From: Allobosea sp. OK403
GTDB lineage: Bacteria > Pseudomonadota > Alphaproteobacteria > Rhizobiales > Beijerinckiaceae
Direction: 5' to 3'
DNA: 64,000 nucleotides
Assembly (NCBI RefSeq): GCF_900113835.1
Contig: NZ_FOQV01000002.1
Span: 248,001 to 312,000 of the forward strand
A program made the translations under genes and the position numbers. The notes below the pieces were generated by a model. It ran no database searches. It had not been told where the DNA came from and saw nothing but the letters and a program-made list of their open reading frames with translations. Within the stretch, counting starts at the first letter, position 1. The number at the start of each line of letters is the position of its first letter. Below are positions 40,513 to 49,970 of the stretch, piece after piece.

Positions 40513-40989
40513 ATGGAAAAGGTTCCCATGACCGCAGGCGGCTTCGCTGCCCTTGAGGCGGAGTTGAAGGATCGCCAGCAGGTGCAACGTCAGCGCATCA
40601 TCCAGGCGATCTCGGAGGCCCGCGCCCATGGCGATCTCTCGGAGAACGCCGAGTATCACGCGGCCAAGGAATCGCAGGCTCTCAATGAAGGCCGCGTCCA
40701 GGAGCTCGAATCGCTGATCGGCCGCGCCGACATCATCGACGTCGCCAAGCTCGCCGGCGGCGACACGATCAAATTCGGCGCGACCGTGCAGTTGATCGAC
40801 GACGACACCGAGGAAAAGAAGGTCTACCAGATCGTCGGTGAGCCGGAATCGGACGTGAAGTCCGGCAAGGTCTCGATCGGCTCGCCGATCGCGCGCGCGC
40901 TGATCGGCAAGAAGGTCGGCGATTCCGTGCAGGTCAACACGCCCGGCGGCGGCAAGTCCTACGAAGTCGTCAGCATCCTGTATCGCTGA
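40513..40989 (+). CDS. greA: Transcription elongation factor GreA
   Basis: A 158-residue factor that rescues backtracked RNA polymerase by stimulating transcript cleavage. The N-terminal coiled coil has the acidic tip ([20 protein letters not shown], Asp and Glu present) and the C-terminal FKBP-like domain ends [33 protein letters not shown]. It is placed directly after carB, as in many alphaproteobacteria. Confidence 0.98.
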   Translation: MEKVPMTAGGFAALEAELKDRQQVQRQRIIQAISEARAHGDLSENAEYHAAKESQALNEGRVQELESLIGRADIIDVAKLAGGDTIKFGATVQLIDDDTEEKKVYQIVGEPESDVKSGKVSIGSPIARALIGKKVGDSVQVNTPGGGKSYEVVSILYR

Positions 40990-41003
40990 CGGATACCGCA
41001 CGA

Positions 41004-41033
41004 TTGTCCGGCTCGGTTTTTCGGGCCGGACAA
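41004..41033 (+). terminator. Terminator-like hairpin after greA
   Basis: TTGTCCGGC and GCCGGACAA form a 9-bp stem around a 12-nt loop, 14 bp after the greA stop. There is no T run after the stem, so this is only a probable terminator. Confidence 0.45.
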
Positions 41034-41183
41034 GCCTCGCGAGCCATGACCTCGCAAGCCATGACGCGGAAACGACGAAACCGCCTCTCGGAAAACCGGG
41101 AATGCCCCCAATAGCAGCAGCGCCGCGCCTTGTCCGGCGCGCCGGAGCAGGCGATAGTGCCGGCGCTGCCGCGAGGGGTCTCC

Positions 41184-41651
41184 ATGGCGTCCTATCGTTT
41201 TTCCGTGAACGGCGCCGCGCGCACGGTGGACAGCAGCGACCCTGACCAGCCGCTGCTCTATGTCCTGCGCAACGCGCTGGGACTGACCGGCACCAAATTC
41301 GGCTGCGGGCTCGGTCAATGCGGCGCCTGCACCGTGATCATCGATGGCGATGCGGTGCGCTCCTGCATCACACCCATCTCGGCGATCGCCGGCCGGAGCG
41401 TCACCACGCTCGAGGGGCTCGGCACGCCCGACACGCCCCATCCCGTGCAGGCAGCCTTCATCGCCGAGCAGGCAGCTCAATGCGGCTACTGCACCAACGG
41501 CATGGTGATGACCAGCGCGGCGCTGCTCGCGCGCCAGCCCGATGCCACGCTCAACGACGCCAAGCTGGCCCTGGCAGGCAATCTCTGCCGCTGCGGCACG
41601 CATCACCGCATCCTGCGCGCGGTCATGCGCGCCGCCGGGAGGACGCCATGA
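41184..41651 (+). CDS. (2Fe-2S)-binding subunit of a molybdenum hydroxylase
   Basis: A 155-residue electron-transfer subunit of the xanthine oxidase family. The plant-type cluster ligands are in GCGLGQCGACTVIIDG and the second cluster in QCGYCTNGMVMTSAALLA and GNLCRCGTHHRILRAV. The ATG at 41184 has GAGGGGTC upstream. Its stop overlaps the start of the catalytic subunit (ATGA), so the two are an operon. No separate FAD subunit is present, so this is the two-subunit (isoquinoline oxidoreductase/aldehyde oxidase) type with electrons likely passed to a cytochrome. Confidence 0.95.
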   Translation: MASYRFSVNGAARTVDSSDPDQPLLYVLRNALGLTGTKFGCGLGQCGACTVIIDGDAVRSCITPISAIAGRSVTTLEGLGTPDTPHPVQAAFIAEQAAQCGYCTNGMVMTSAALLARQPDATLNDAKLALAGNLCRCGTHHRILRAVMRAAGRTP

Positions 41652-43855
41652 CCGCCCTTCTCTCGCGCCGGAGCGTGCTCAAGGCCGGCGGCGCCATGGT
41701 GATCGGGCTCGGCCCCGCGGGCCGCGCTCTTGCTCAGCTCGCACCTGAAGCGGAGGCTGCGCTCGGCAAGACCCTCGACCTGAACGAAGTGGACGGCTTC
41801 ATCGCCATCCATGCCGACGGCTCGGTCACGCTGTTCTGCGGCAAGGTCGATCTCGGCACCGGTCTGCGCATCGCCATCCCCCAGATGGCGGCCGAGGAAC
41901 TCGGCATCGGTCTCGACCGCATCGCCATGGTCGAAGGGGACAGCGCACTGACCCCCAATCAGGGCTCGACCGCCGGCTCCACCGGCATCGTGCGCGGCGG
42001 CGTGCAGATCCGCCAGGCGGCGGCGACGGCACGCGAAGCGCTCATCCGCATGGGCGCAGAGCGTCTCGGCCGGCCAGCGGCGGAGCTCGATGCCACGGAC
42101 GGGCAGATCAGGCCCAAGGCGGGTGGGCCCGGCATCGGCTTTGGCACGCTCGTCGGCGATCGACGCTTCAACCTGAAGCTCGACGCCAAGGCACCCTTGC
42201 GGACACCCGCCAGCTACAAGATCGTCGGACAGCCAATCGCGCGCCCCGACGTCCCGGCCAAGGTGACCGGGCGACATGTCTACGTCCATGATTTCAAGCT
42301 GCCCGGCATGCTCCATGCGCGCGTGATTCGCACGGCTTCGGTCGGGGCAAAGCTACTCGAGGTGGACGAAGCCTCGATCCGCGACATCCCCGGTGCGCGG
42401 ATCGTTCGCATCAATGATTTCCTCGCCGTGGTGGCTGGGGATGAATGGGATGCGGTGCGCGCAATGCGGGCGCTCAAGGTGCGCTGGACGGAAAGCACCA
42501 CGCTCATCGGCCATGAGCGCGTTCAGGACTGGATGCGCGCCGGCCCCTTCATGGCCGATGAGGTGCTCTCCAAGAAGGGCGATGCCGGCGCGAGTCTCGC
42601 CGCCTCGGGCCAAAAGCTTTCCGGCACGTATTACTGGCCGTTGCAGACGCATGGCTCGATGGGCCCCTCCTGCTCCGTCGCGGATGTGCGCGACGGCAAG
42701 GCGACGATCTGGAGCGCCTCGCAGGGGACGCATCGCCTCCAGCAGATCTGCGCCCGGATCCTCGATCTGCAGCCAGCCAATGTGCGGGTCGTCTATCTCG
42801 ACGGTGCCGGCTGCTACGGCATGAATGGGCATGACGACGCCTCCGTCGATGCCGCTATGATCTCCAAGGCGATCGGCCAGCCTGTGCGCTTGCAATGGAT
42901 GCGCGAGGACGAGCATGGCTGGGATCCGAAAGGCCCGCCGCAGCTCCTGTCGCTCGAAGGCGGGTTGGACTCCGATGGTCGGATCGCCGCCTGGCGCACC
43001 GAAATGTGGCTGCCGCGGGCGACAGCCAACCTGCCGAACCCGCCCCTGCTCGGGCCAGAGGCCGCCAATATCCCGCAGATGCAAGGCCTCTCGACAGGGC
43101 TGATCACCCAGAACGCCGAGCCGCCCTATGCCGTGCCGAATGTCCAGGTGCTGGTGCATTGGCTGAAGGATTCGCCGCTGCGCCCCAGCAATATCCGGGC
43201 GCCCGGCAAGGTCGCCAACAGCTTCGCCGTCGAAAGCTTCATCGACGATCTGGCGACGGCCGCACGGCGAGATCCGGTTGCGTTCCGCCTCGACGGGCTC
43301 TCCGATCCAAGGGGGATCGAGGTGCTGACGCGCATGGCCGCGCTGATGGGCTGGCAGGCCCGGCCTTCGCCTCAGGGGGGCGGGCTTGGACGCGGCATCG
43401 CCTATGTCCACTACAAGTTCAACGAGACCTATGTCGCGATTGGCATGGAGGCGCAGGTTGATCGCGCCACGGGCGCCATCCGGGTTCAGCGCGTGGCCTG
43501 CGCCCATGATTGCGGACTGGTCATCAATCCCGATGCGCTCAGACAGCAAATCGAGGGCAACATCCTGCAGACGCTGAGCCGGACCCTGTTCGAGGAGGTG
43601 ACGTTCGACCGGGGGCACGTGACCAGCGTCGACTGGATGAGTTATCCGATCCTGACCATGCCCGATGTGCCCGAACTCCTGATCGATGTCATCGATCGGC
43701 CAAACGAGCCGCCCTTGGGCGCCGGCGAGGCCGCCTGTGCGCCAGTGCCGGCGGCGCTGGCCAACGCCATTTTCGATGCGGTCGGGGCGCGGCTGCGTAC
43801 CGTCCCCTTCACACCCGAGCGCGTCAAGGCCGCCATCGCGCGCGGTTTCGCCTAG
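41648..43855 (+). CDS. Molybdopterin-binding catalytic subunit, xanthine dehydrogenase/isoquinoline 1-oxidoreductase type
   Basis: A 735-residue periplasmic enzyme. It begins with a twin-arginine signal (LLSRRSVLKAGGAMVIGLGP), then the two MoCo-binding domains (FCGKVDLGTGLRIAIPQMAA, SVADVRDGKATIWSASQGTH, GYGMNGHDD-like YGMNGHDDASVDAAMISKAI). The conserved catalytic Glu is in LGAGEAACAPVPAALANAIF near the C-terminus. It oxidises an aldehyde or N-heterocycle; the exact substrate is unknown. The ATG at 41648 has GGGAGGACG and overlaps the small subunit. The TAG stop is the first base of a family C-like repeat. Confidence 0.93.
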   Translation: MTALLSRRSVLKAGGAMVIGLGPAGRALAQLAPEAEAALGKTLDLNEVDGFIAIHADGSVTLFCGKVDLGTGLRIAIPQMAAEELGIGLDRIAMVEGDSALTPNQGSTAGSTGIVRGGVQIRQAAATAREALIRMGAERLGRPAAELDATDGQIRPKAGGPGIGFGTLVGDRRFNLKLDAKAPLRTPASYKIVGQPIARPDVPAKVTGRHVYVHDFKLPGMLHARVIRTASVGAKLLEVDEASIRDIPGARIVRINDFLAVVAGDEWDAVRAMRALKVRWTESTTLIGHERVQDWMRAGPFMADEVLSKKGDAGASLAASGQKLSGTYYWPLQTHGSMGPSCSVADVRDGKATIWSASQGTHRLQQICARILDLQPANVRVVYLDGAGCYGMNGHDDASVDAAMISKAIGQPVRLQWMREDEHGWDPKGPPQLLSLEGGLDSDGRIAAWRTEMWLPRATANLPNPPLLGPEAANIPQMQGLSTGLITQNAEPPYAVPNVQVLVHWLKDSPLRPSNIRAPGKVANSFAVESFIDDLATAARRDPVAFRLDGLSDPRGIEVLTRMAALMGWQARPSPQGGGLGRGIAYVHYKFNETYVAIGMEAQVDRATGAIRVQRVACAHDCGLVINPDALRQQIEGNILQTLSRTLFEEVTFDRGHVTSVDWMSYPILTMPDVPELLIDVIDRPNEPPLGAGEAACAPVPAALANAIFDAVGARLRTVPFTPERVKAAIARGFA

Positions 43856-43887
43856 AGGCTGTTATGAACCATGGGGTCGATCTGAAC
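43853..43887 (+). repeat. Divergent end of the family C repeat
   Basis: TAGAGGCTGTTATGAACCAT continues with GGGGTCGATCTGAAC and aligns with the terminal repeat at 56738 (TAGAGGTTGTTAGGGACTAT then GGGGACGATTTGATG). It overlaps the stop codon of the molybdenum hydroxylase gene. Confidence 0.55.
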
Positions 43888-44018
43888 TTGTACGCGCGCT
43901 CCGCGTTCATGTCCGGGGCGCGCCAATGTTTCCGCGAAAAGTGACGCAGACACTATCCGGGGATGGGAATCGTCGGATCGGCGCGCTATCCTCCCGCCCA
44001 GTAGCTGGAGACAGGCTC

Positions 44019-44534
44019 ATGACCACCCGCCGCACCATCCTTGCCGCCTCTTTGGCGGCGCCTGCCTTGGTTCTGGCGTCCCTGCGCCACGCCGAGGCCC
44101 AGGCACAGGTTCCGTCGATCGGCGCGATTCATGTCGATGTCTCCAGGTTGGCGGCGCAGGGCTGGGGCTCCAACGCGCTCGCAATCAAGATCGGGCTGGA
44201 GCAGGAGCTCACGGCAGCGCTCGGATCGACCTTGCGACGCGGCGCCGGCCCGACCCTGAACGTCGCCGTACGCGGCGTCTTCCTGAACAGCTATGCCGGC
44301 GGCGGCGGTGGCGGCGGACATGTTGGCAGCGGCGCGAGCCAAAGCTCCGATTCCTTCGACAGCGAGGCCACGCTGGTCGGGCGCGGAAACCGGATCATCG
44401 CGACCTATCCGGTGCTCACCACCGTGCCGGCGAGCGCGGCCGGCCCCTGGTATCTGCCCGATATCGACCAGCGCCGCCTGACCGGGCTGATCCAGACCAA
44501 CGCCGCCTGGATCAAGCGCTACGTCTCCGGCTGA
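44019..44534 (+). CDS. Tat-exported protein of unknown function, paralog 1
   Basis: A 171-residue protein with a twin-arginine signal (TTRRTILAASLAAPALVLA, cleaved near AEAQ) and a mature domain of about 145 residues: IHVDVSRLAAQGWGSNALAI, a long glycine stretch (YAGGGGGGGHVGSGAS) and a C-terminal LIQTNAAWIKRYVSG. I do not recognise the fold. The next gene encodes a paralog with the same conserved segments. It lies downstream of the molybdenum hydroxylase and has its own GGAG ribosome site. Confidence 0.8.
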   Translation: MTTRRTILAASLAAPALVLASLRHAEAQAQVPSIGAIHVDVSRLAAQGWGSNALAIKIGLEQELTAALGSTLRRGAGPTLNVAVRGVFLNSYAGGGGGGGHVGSGASQSSDSFDSEATLVGRGNRIIATYPVLTTVPASAAGPWYLPDIDQRRLTGLIQTNAAWIKRYVSG

Positions 44535-44649
44535 GCCCGATCACGACCGCGCTACCGCCATGGCGAGGCGCCTGCGCCTGATCTAGAGTCTCCGCAGCCG
44601 GCATCGCTGTCGCGTCGCGACGGGAATGTCGGGATGACAGGAGCAGATC

Positions 44650-45129
44650 ATGCTGAACCGTCGCGCCCTTCTCTCCGCCGCCCTTGCCACACCAGTTATC
44701 CTGGCCACGACCGGGCGCTCCGCCCTTGCCGCCGGCGCCGTCCAGGTCGATGTCTCGCGCCTCACCACGCAAGGGCTCGGCCCCAATGCAGCGCGCATCA
44801 AGTTCACGATGGAGCGTGAGCTCGCGGGCGCGCTCGGCCCCAGCCTGCAAGGCCGCGGCGCTTCCCTCGTCGTCAGGGTGCTGGGCATCAGCATGCCGAG
44901 CTATTCCGGCGGAGCGACCGGCTTTGGCGGGGCGGGAGCCGATGACGGCATGGAATCGGAAGCGACGGTAATCGGGTCCGACGGCCGCGTCATCGCGACC
45001 TATCCGGTACTGTCCTCCTCCTCGGCCGGCATGGCGGGGAACTGGTACACGCCCGGCATCGACACGGCGCGCATCGACAGCATGGTGCGCACCAATGCGG
45101 GCTGGATCAGGCGCTATGTCGGCGGCTAG
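44650..45129 (+). CDS. Tat-exported protein of unknown function, paralog 2
   Basis: A 159-residue protein with a twin-arginine signal (LNRRALLSAALATPVILA) and a mature domain matching the upstream gene: VQVDVSRLTTQGLGPNAARI, SYSGGATGFGGAGADDGME, MVRTNAGWIRRYVGG. The glycine-rich part is shorter. AGGAG lies 8 bp upstream of the ATG. Its TAG stop is part of the CTAGAGC end of repeat A3. Confidence 0.8.
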   Translation: MLNRRALLSAALATPVILATTGRSALAAGAVQVDVSRLTTQGLGPNAARIKFTMERELAGALGPSLQGRGASLVVRVLGISMPSYSGGATGFGGAGADDGMESEATVIGSDGRVIATYPVLSSSSAGMAGNWYTPGIDTARIDSMVRTNAGWIRRYVGG

Positions 45130-45254
45130 AGCAGTTTCCGATCCGATTGGATCGTTCAACAGCTCTAGCTCTTTGTTTTAACGCGTTTTCTCCGCGCAAA
45201 CGCTTCGCGTTTGTCGCGGGGGAACCGGTGTCCACTTCGCTCGAAAACGCTCTA
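45126..45254 (+). repeat. Family A palindromic element, copy A3
   Basis: Begins CTAGAGCAGTTTCCGATCCG, has an extra hairpin (gcaaacgcttcgcgtttg) not in A1/A2, then AACCGGTGTCCACTTCGCTC and GAAAACGCTCTA. Its two ends form the TAG stop codons of the flanking convergent genes. Confidence 0.88.
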
Positions 45255-45701
45255 ATCGAGAGGCCGCCTGATCTGGAAGGCGGTCTTGCCGCGCACGAAG
45301 CCGCAGGATTCATAGAACGCCAGGACGGCGGGGTCTGAGCGTCCGGTTATCAGCATGACCTTGTAGCAGCCGGCCGCCCAGGCCTGAGCGAAAGCCGCCT
45401 GGATCACGCGCTTGCCCAGGCCATGCCCGCGCATCTCTGCCAGTGTCACCACGTTCTCGATCATGGCGAAGGGGCTCTGATTACGCGTCAGATTGGGCAC
45501 GATCACGAGGACGCAAGTCGAGACGGCGCGCCCATCGACTTCGGCGACATGGACAGTGACCATCTCGTTGGCAAGAATCGCAGCCCAAGTCTCCGCGGCA
45601 TCCTCCGGCCGTGGCAGCTCGTCATCGGTGCTGAGTTCGGCATAGAGCGCCAGAAGCGCCGGAAGATCGTCGGGAACGGCCTTGCGAAGGATGCCCCGCA
45701 T
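45252..45701 (-). CDS. GNAT-family N-acetyltransferase
   Basis: A 149-residue acetyltransferase with the acetyl-CoA motif VTLAEMRGHGLGKRVIQAAF and the C-terminal LITGRSDPAVLAFYESCGF. The ATG at 45701 lies 7 bp after the stop of the Lrp-family gene, so it is the second gene of an operon and may be regulated by it. The stop codon is provided by the repeat A3 end. Substrate unknown. Confidence 0.9.
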   Translation of the reverse strand: MRGILRKAVPDDLPALLALYAELSTDDELPRPEDAAETWAAILANEMVTVHVAEVDGRAVSTCVLVIVPNLTRNQSPFAMIENVVTLAEMRGHGLGKRVIQAAFAQAWAAGCYKVMLITGRSDPAVLAFYESCGFVRGKTAFQIRRPLD

Positions 45702-45708
45702 CGCCGCC

Positions 45709-46173
45709 TCAGCCGAAAGGCACGATCGGCTCGTCCTTGACCCGGTCGAAGGCGAGCGCGGTACGGACATTGCGAACATTGGGCAGCGCCGTCAGGTCGC
45801 CGACGAAATCCTGGAAGGCCTTGAGGTCGGGCGCGACGCATTTCAGCATGAAATCAATGTCGCCCGAGAGCTTCCAGCATTCGCGCACCGCATCCCAGGC
45901 CCGGATGCGAGCCTGGAAGGCTTCGAGGTCGGGCTCCGCCTGGCTGGCGAGATGCACGAAGGCGAAACACACCACATCGAGCCCGAGCTTGCGCTCGTCG
46001 AGGAGGGCGCGATAGCCGGTGATCAGCCCGGCCTCCTCCAGCGCGCGGACGCGGCGCAGGCAAGGCGGCGGCGAGATCCCGACGCGGCTCGCCAGCTCGA
46101 CATTGGTCATGCGCCCATCGGCCTGGAGCTCGCGCAGGATGCGCAGGTCGATGTCGTCGAGTTTTGAACGCAC
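45709..46173 (-). CDS. Lrp/AsnC-family transcriptional regulator
   Basis: About 154 residues: an N-terminal HTH (SKLDDIDLRILRELQADGRM, NVELASRVGISPPPCLRRVR) and a RAM effector domain (YRALLDERKLGLDVVCFAFV, CWKLSGDIDFMLKCVAPDLK). I chose the GTG at 46173 because it gives the family's usual length and start just before LDDIDL; ATGs at 46215 and 46233 lack better ribosome sites. Lrp proteins sense amino acids. It forms an operon with the acetyltransferase. Confidence 0.9.
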   Translation of the reverse strand: MRSKLDDIDLRILRELQADGRMTNVELASRVGISPPPCLRRVRALEEAGLITGYRALLDERKLGLDVVCFAFVHLASQAEPDLEAFQARIRAWDAVRECWKLSGDIDFMLKCVAPDLKAFQDFVGDLTALPNVRNVRTALAFDRVKDEPIVPFG

Positions 46174-46265
46174 GAAAGGCCCCGAAAGAAGGTCGCGCTG
46201 GTGTAGACGCAGCATAGACGCGATACAAGGCATCGACCGTGCCAGCCCAATCGACCATGTCAGCC

Positions 46266-46316
46266 GAGAGCCGGATCAATGCGAAAAACCGGTTCCCACT
46301 TTTTCGCATCCTGCTC
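46266..46316 (+). repeat. Family B element, short copy B3
   Basis: AGAGCCGGATCAATGCGAAA then AACCGGTTCCCACTTTTTCG and CATCCTGCTCA. It corresponds to B1/B2 with the first hairpin missing. It contains an ATG (46279) in frame with the downstream ELM1-like gene. Confidence 0.85.
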
Positions 46317-46332
46317 AAGGAGTGTGCCCGCC

Positions 46333-47322
46333 TTGCCTGCCCACCCGCTCCCGACGATCTGGGTCCTGACCGACGGCAAGGCCGGCGACGAGGTGCAATG
46401 CCTCGGCGTGGCCGAGCGTCTCGGCGTCGTACCCGAGATCAGGCGCGTCGCGCCGCGCGCGCCTTTTGTCTGGTTGATGCCGCGCGGGCCGATTGACCCC
46501 CGCGAAGGGCCGGAGCGGGAAGGCAGCCCGATTCGCCCCCCCTTCCCCGACATCGTCATCGCCTCGGGCCGGCGTGCGGTCGCCTATCTGCGCGCGGTCA
46601 AGAAGGCCTCGAACGGCCACAGCTTCACCGCCATCCTGAAGGACCCCCGCACAGGGACCGGCGCAGCAGACTTCATCTGGGTCGCCGAGCACGACCGCCT
46701 GCGCGGACGGAACGTGCTCGTCACCACGACCTCGCCGCACCGGCTCGCGCCGGAGCAACTGGCGCAAGCCCGCGCGCATCCGCCCGCCGCGATCGCGGCC
46801 CTGCCCTCGCCACGTGCAGCGGTCATCGTCGGCGGCGACAGCCGGCACCATCGCTTCCAGCCAGAGGACACCGCGCGCTTCGCCGGCCTGCTCGACCTGC
46901 TCGCGACATCAGGCGTGGCGCTGATGGGTTCGCGCTCGCGGCGCACATCGGCGGCGCTCGACGCGGCGGTCGCGGAGATCTTCGCCCGCCATAAGGGCTG
47001 GTGGTGGGACGGCACGGGCGAGAACCCTTACGTCGCGCTGCTCGCCAATGCCGACGTGATCGTCACGACGGCCGATTCGACCAACATGATCGGCGAGGCG
47101 ACCGCGACCGGGGTGCCTATCCTGGTCTTCGAACCACATGGCGGCCACGGCAAGCTGGCGAAATTCCTGGAGGCGCTGAAGCGGCAAGGCGCTGTGCATC
47201 ACTTCGAGGGGCATCTTGCTGGCGCGCGCTATGAACCGCTAGACTCGACGGCCGAGATTGCAGAGGCGGTCCGCCAGGGCTGGCTCAGGCATAGGGCGGA
47301 ACTCGGGCTTGCCGAACCTTGA
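46333..47322 (+). CDS. Mitochondrial fission ELM1 family protein (DUF1022)
   Basis: About 329 residues with the ELM1 fold: IWVLTDGKAGDEVQCLGVAE at the N-terminus, PFPDIVIASGRRAVAYLRAV, VIVGGDSRHHRFQPEDTARF and VTTADSTNMIGEATATGVPI. Bacterial members resemble GT-B glycosyltransferases; the plant homologue acts in mitochondrial division. I prefer the TTG at 46333 with AAGGAG ten bases upstream. A GTG at 46324 is too close to it, and the in-frame ATG at 46279 lies in repeat B3. The order Lrp - ELM1 - trxB is familiar in this bacterial order. Confidence 0.85.
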   Translation: MPAHPLPTIWVLTDGKAGDEVQCLGVAERLGVVPEIRRVAPRAPFVWLMPRGPIDPREGPEREGSPIRPPFPDIVIASGRRAVAYLRAVKKASNGHSFTAILKDPRTGTGAADFIWVAEHDRLRGRNVLVTTTSPHRLAPEQLAQARAHPPAAIAALPSPRAAVIVGGDSRHHRFQPEDTARFAGLLDLLATSGVALMGSRSRRTSAALDAAVAEIFARHKGWWWDGTGENPYVALLANADVIVTTADSTNMIGEATATGVPILVFEPHGGHGKLAKFLEALKRQGAVHHFEGHLAGARYEPLDSTAEIAEAVRQGWLRHRAELGLAEP

Positions 47323-47367
47323 GCCGGAGCAGCCTTGCACCGGCCGATCGAGACCGTATCTGACTGA

Positions 47368-48375
<1,008 letters not shown>

Positions 48376-48517
48376 GACCTCAGCCCGATATATCACCAAT
48401 TGTGATGGATCTCGTCACTAGATTCAGTGCGAAAAAAGAACATCAATGTCGCGCAGACATTGACCTGCAATGGTTTTGCCCCCCAACATGCACGAAACGC
48501 ATAACGGGGGGACCGCG

Positions 48518-49408
48518 GTGGATTGGGACCGCATCAGGATTTTTTATACCGTCGCTGAATCCGGCAGTTTTACCAAGGCGGGAGACGTTCTGGGCCTGAG
48601 CCAATCTGCGGTTAGCCGCCAGATCGGCGCGCTGGAGCGCGAATTGCGTGCGCCCTTGTTCCATCGGCATACGCGCGGGCTGATCCTGACCGAGCAGGGC
48701 GAATTGCTCTGGCGCGCTGCGCGCGAGATGACGCAGCGCCTGGAGCGAACCCGCGCCCAGCTTTCGGAGACGCGCGAGCACCCCTCCGGCGAGCTCAAGG
48801 TCACCGCGACACGCGGCCTCGGCGGGCACTGGCTGACACCCCGCCTCGCCGAGTTCCTGGACCTCTACCCCGACATCAAGGTCGAGCTCATCCTCACCGA
48901 CGAGGAACTCGATCTCTCGATGCGCGAGGCCGACATCGCGATCCGGCTGCGCCAGCCGCAACAGCCCGACCTGATCCAGCGCAAGCTCTTCACCGTGCAT
49001 TTCCACGTCTACGGATCGCCGGCCTATGTGAAGCGCTTCGGCGAGCCCAAGAGCTATGAGGAGTTGGACAACCACCGCATCCTCTCCTTCGGCGGCACCT
49101 CGCCATCCTACCTCACGGCCGTGCACTGGCTCGGTACGCTGGGCCGCGACCAGCGCAACCCGCGCCCGATCCATCTGACCGTGAACAACATCACCGCGAT
49201 GAAGCGCGCAGTCGATTCGGGGGCCGGCATCGCCGTGCTGCCGGATTATCTGATCGAGACCGGTTCGCCCCTGATGCAGTTGCTGCGGGAGACCGAAATG
49301 CCGCAGCTCGAAAGCTATCTGGTCTATCCGGAAGAAATGAAGTCGGTCGCCCGCGTGCAGGTGTTCCGCGACTTCCTGATCCAGAAGGCGCAGCGCTGGA
49401 CCTACTAG
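48518..49408 (+). CDS. LysR-family transcriptional regulator
   Basis: A 296-residue regulator starting at GTG 48518, with a strong GGGGGGA site and the typical N-terminus VDWDRIRIFYTVAESGSFTK. The HTH is LGLSQSAVSRQIGALERELR, followed by an effector domain (HWLTPRLAEFLDLYPDIKVE; GAGIAVLPDYLIETGSPLMQ). A LysR gene directly downstream of trxB is a recurrent arrangement in alphaproteobacteria. Its TAG stop overlaps the CTAGAGC end of repeat A4. Confidence 0.92.
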   Translation: MDWDRIRIFYTVAESGSFTKAGDVLGLSQSAVSRQIGALERELRAPLFHRHTRGLILTEQGELLWRAAREMTQRLERTRAQLSETREHPSGELKVTATRGLGGHWLTPRLAEFLDLYPDIKVELILTDEELDLSMREADIAIRLRQPQQPDLIQRKLFTVHFHVYGSPAYVKRFGEPKSYEELDNHRILSFGGTSPSYLTAVHWLGTLGRDQRNPRPIHLTVNNITAMKRAVDSGAGIAVLPDYLIETGSPLMQLLRETEMPQLESYLVYPEEMKSVARVQVFRDFLIQKAQRWTY

Positions 49409-49534
49409 AGCGTTTTCGAGCGAAGCGGATAACGGTTCCCCCACGACAAACGCGAAGCGTTTGCGTGGAGAAAACGCGTTAAAACAAAAAGCTGGAGCTG
49501 TTGAACGATCCAACTGGATTGGAGACCGCTCTGG
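49405..49534 (-). repeat. Family A palindromic element, copy A4 (reverse orientation)
   Basis: Starts CTAGAGCGTTTTCGAGCGAA, has ggttcccccacgacaaacgc, the extra hairpin also seen in A3, and gaaaacgcgttaaaacaaaa, ending gaccgctctgg. The left end provides the LysR stop codon. Confidence 0.88.
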
Positions 49535-49570
49535 AGCGTTGCGAAAAAGCGCGGTTTCCGATTTTCGCAG
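49531..49570 (+). repeat. Partial family B element, copy B5
   Basis: ctggagcgttgcgaaaaagc and gcggtttccgattttcgca follow A4 directly and retain the GCGAAAAA...TTTTCGC hairpin of family B. Confidence 0.6.
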
Positions 49571-49624
49571 GGCATCCTGTCGATGCCGTCCGAATGCGAC
49601 GTGATCCGAGCCCGGTTCTCAGAC

Positions 49625-49659
49625 AAAAGCCGCCTTGCGCATCCCGCAAGGCGGCTTTT
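49625..49659. terminator. Bidirectional rho-independent terminator
   Basis: AAAAGCCGCCTTGCG and CGCAAGGCGGCTTTT form a perfect 15-bp stem around a 5-nt loop, with A and T runs at the two ends. It could end the trxB-LysR transcript on the plus strand. Confidence 0.85.
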
Positions 49660-49789
49660 CTGCGTCAGGCGCATAAGCCTCCGACAATTTCGTGACAATT
49701 TACAACTATTTACGACTCACCATGCGCAAGGCGCATAGCTGATACAATCTATGCTGCATTGCAAAAAGGCAGCTGCTGCCCGATATAGC

Positions 49790-49930
49790 AAACACGGTTG
49801 TTCGCAACGGGCTCCGCTACCTCCTCCCGGCGTTGAGTTCGTTGCAGCCGTTCCCCTCTGAGATGTTTGGCGCTTGCGCTGGATGTTTCAAACTTCAAAG
49901 GCCGGCTCCCTCGGGGGTCGGCCTTTTTTT
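49790..49930 (+). ncRNA. Candidate trans-acting small RNA with anti-Shine-Dalgarno segment
   Basis: A plus-strand terminator (49900-49923, an 11-bp GC-rich stem GGCCGGCTCCC...GGGGGTCGGCC, then seven T) has no coding gene in front of it. A plausible promoter is TTGCAA (49759-49764), 17 bp, GATATA (49782-49787). The interval contains CTACCTCCTCCCGGCG, complementary to ribosome-binding sites, in a possible loop closed by GCAACG/CGTTGC. The alphaproteobacterial suhB/ar14 small RNAs also carry CCTCCTCCC loops. Assignment to that family is a guess. Confidence 0.5.
49900..49930 (+). terminator. Rho-independent terminator of the candidate small RNA
   Basis: GGCCGGCTCCC (49900-49910) pairs with GGGGGTCGGCC (49913-49923) and is followed by seven T. 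It is the strongest plus-strand terminator in the window. Confidence 0.9.
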
Positions 49931-49970
49931 CATGTGTTTTCGGCATGCCGGAAGCGCGGCGAGACAATCC

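Noticed and set aside
41184-43855. A three-subunit CO-dehydrogenase-type enzyme
   Set aside because: No FAD-binding medium subunit is present and the large subunit has its own Tat signal, so the two-subunit type fits.
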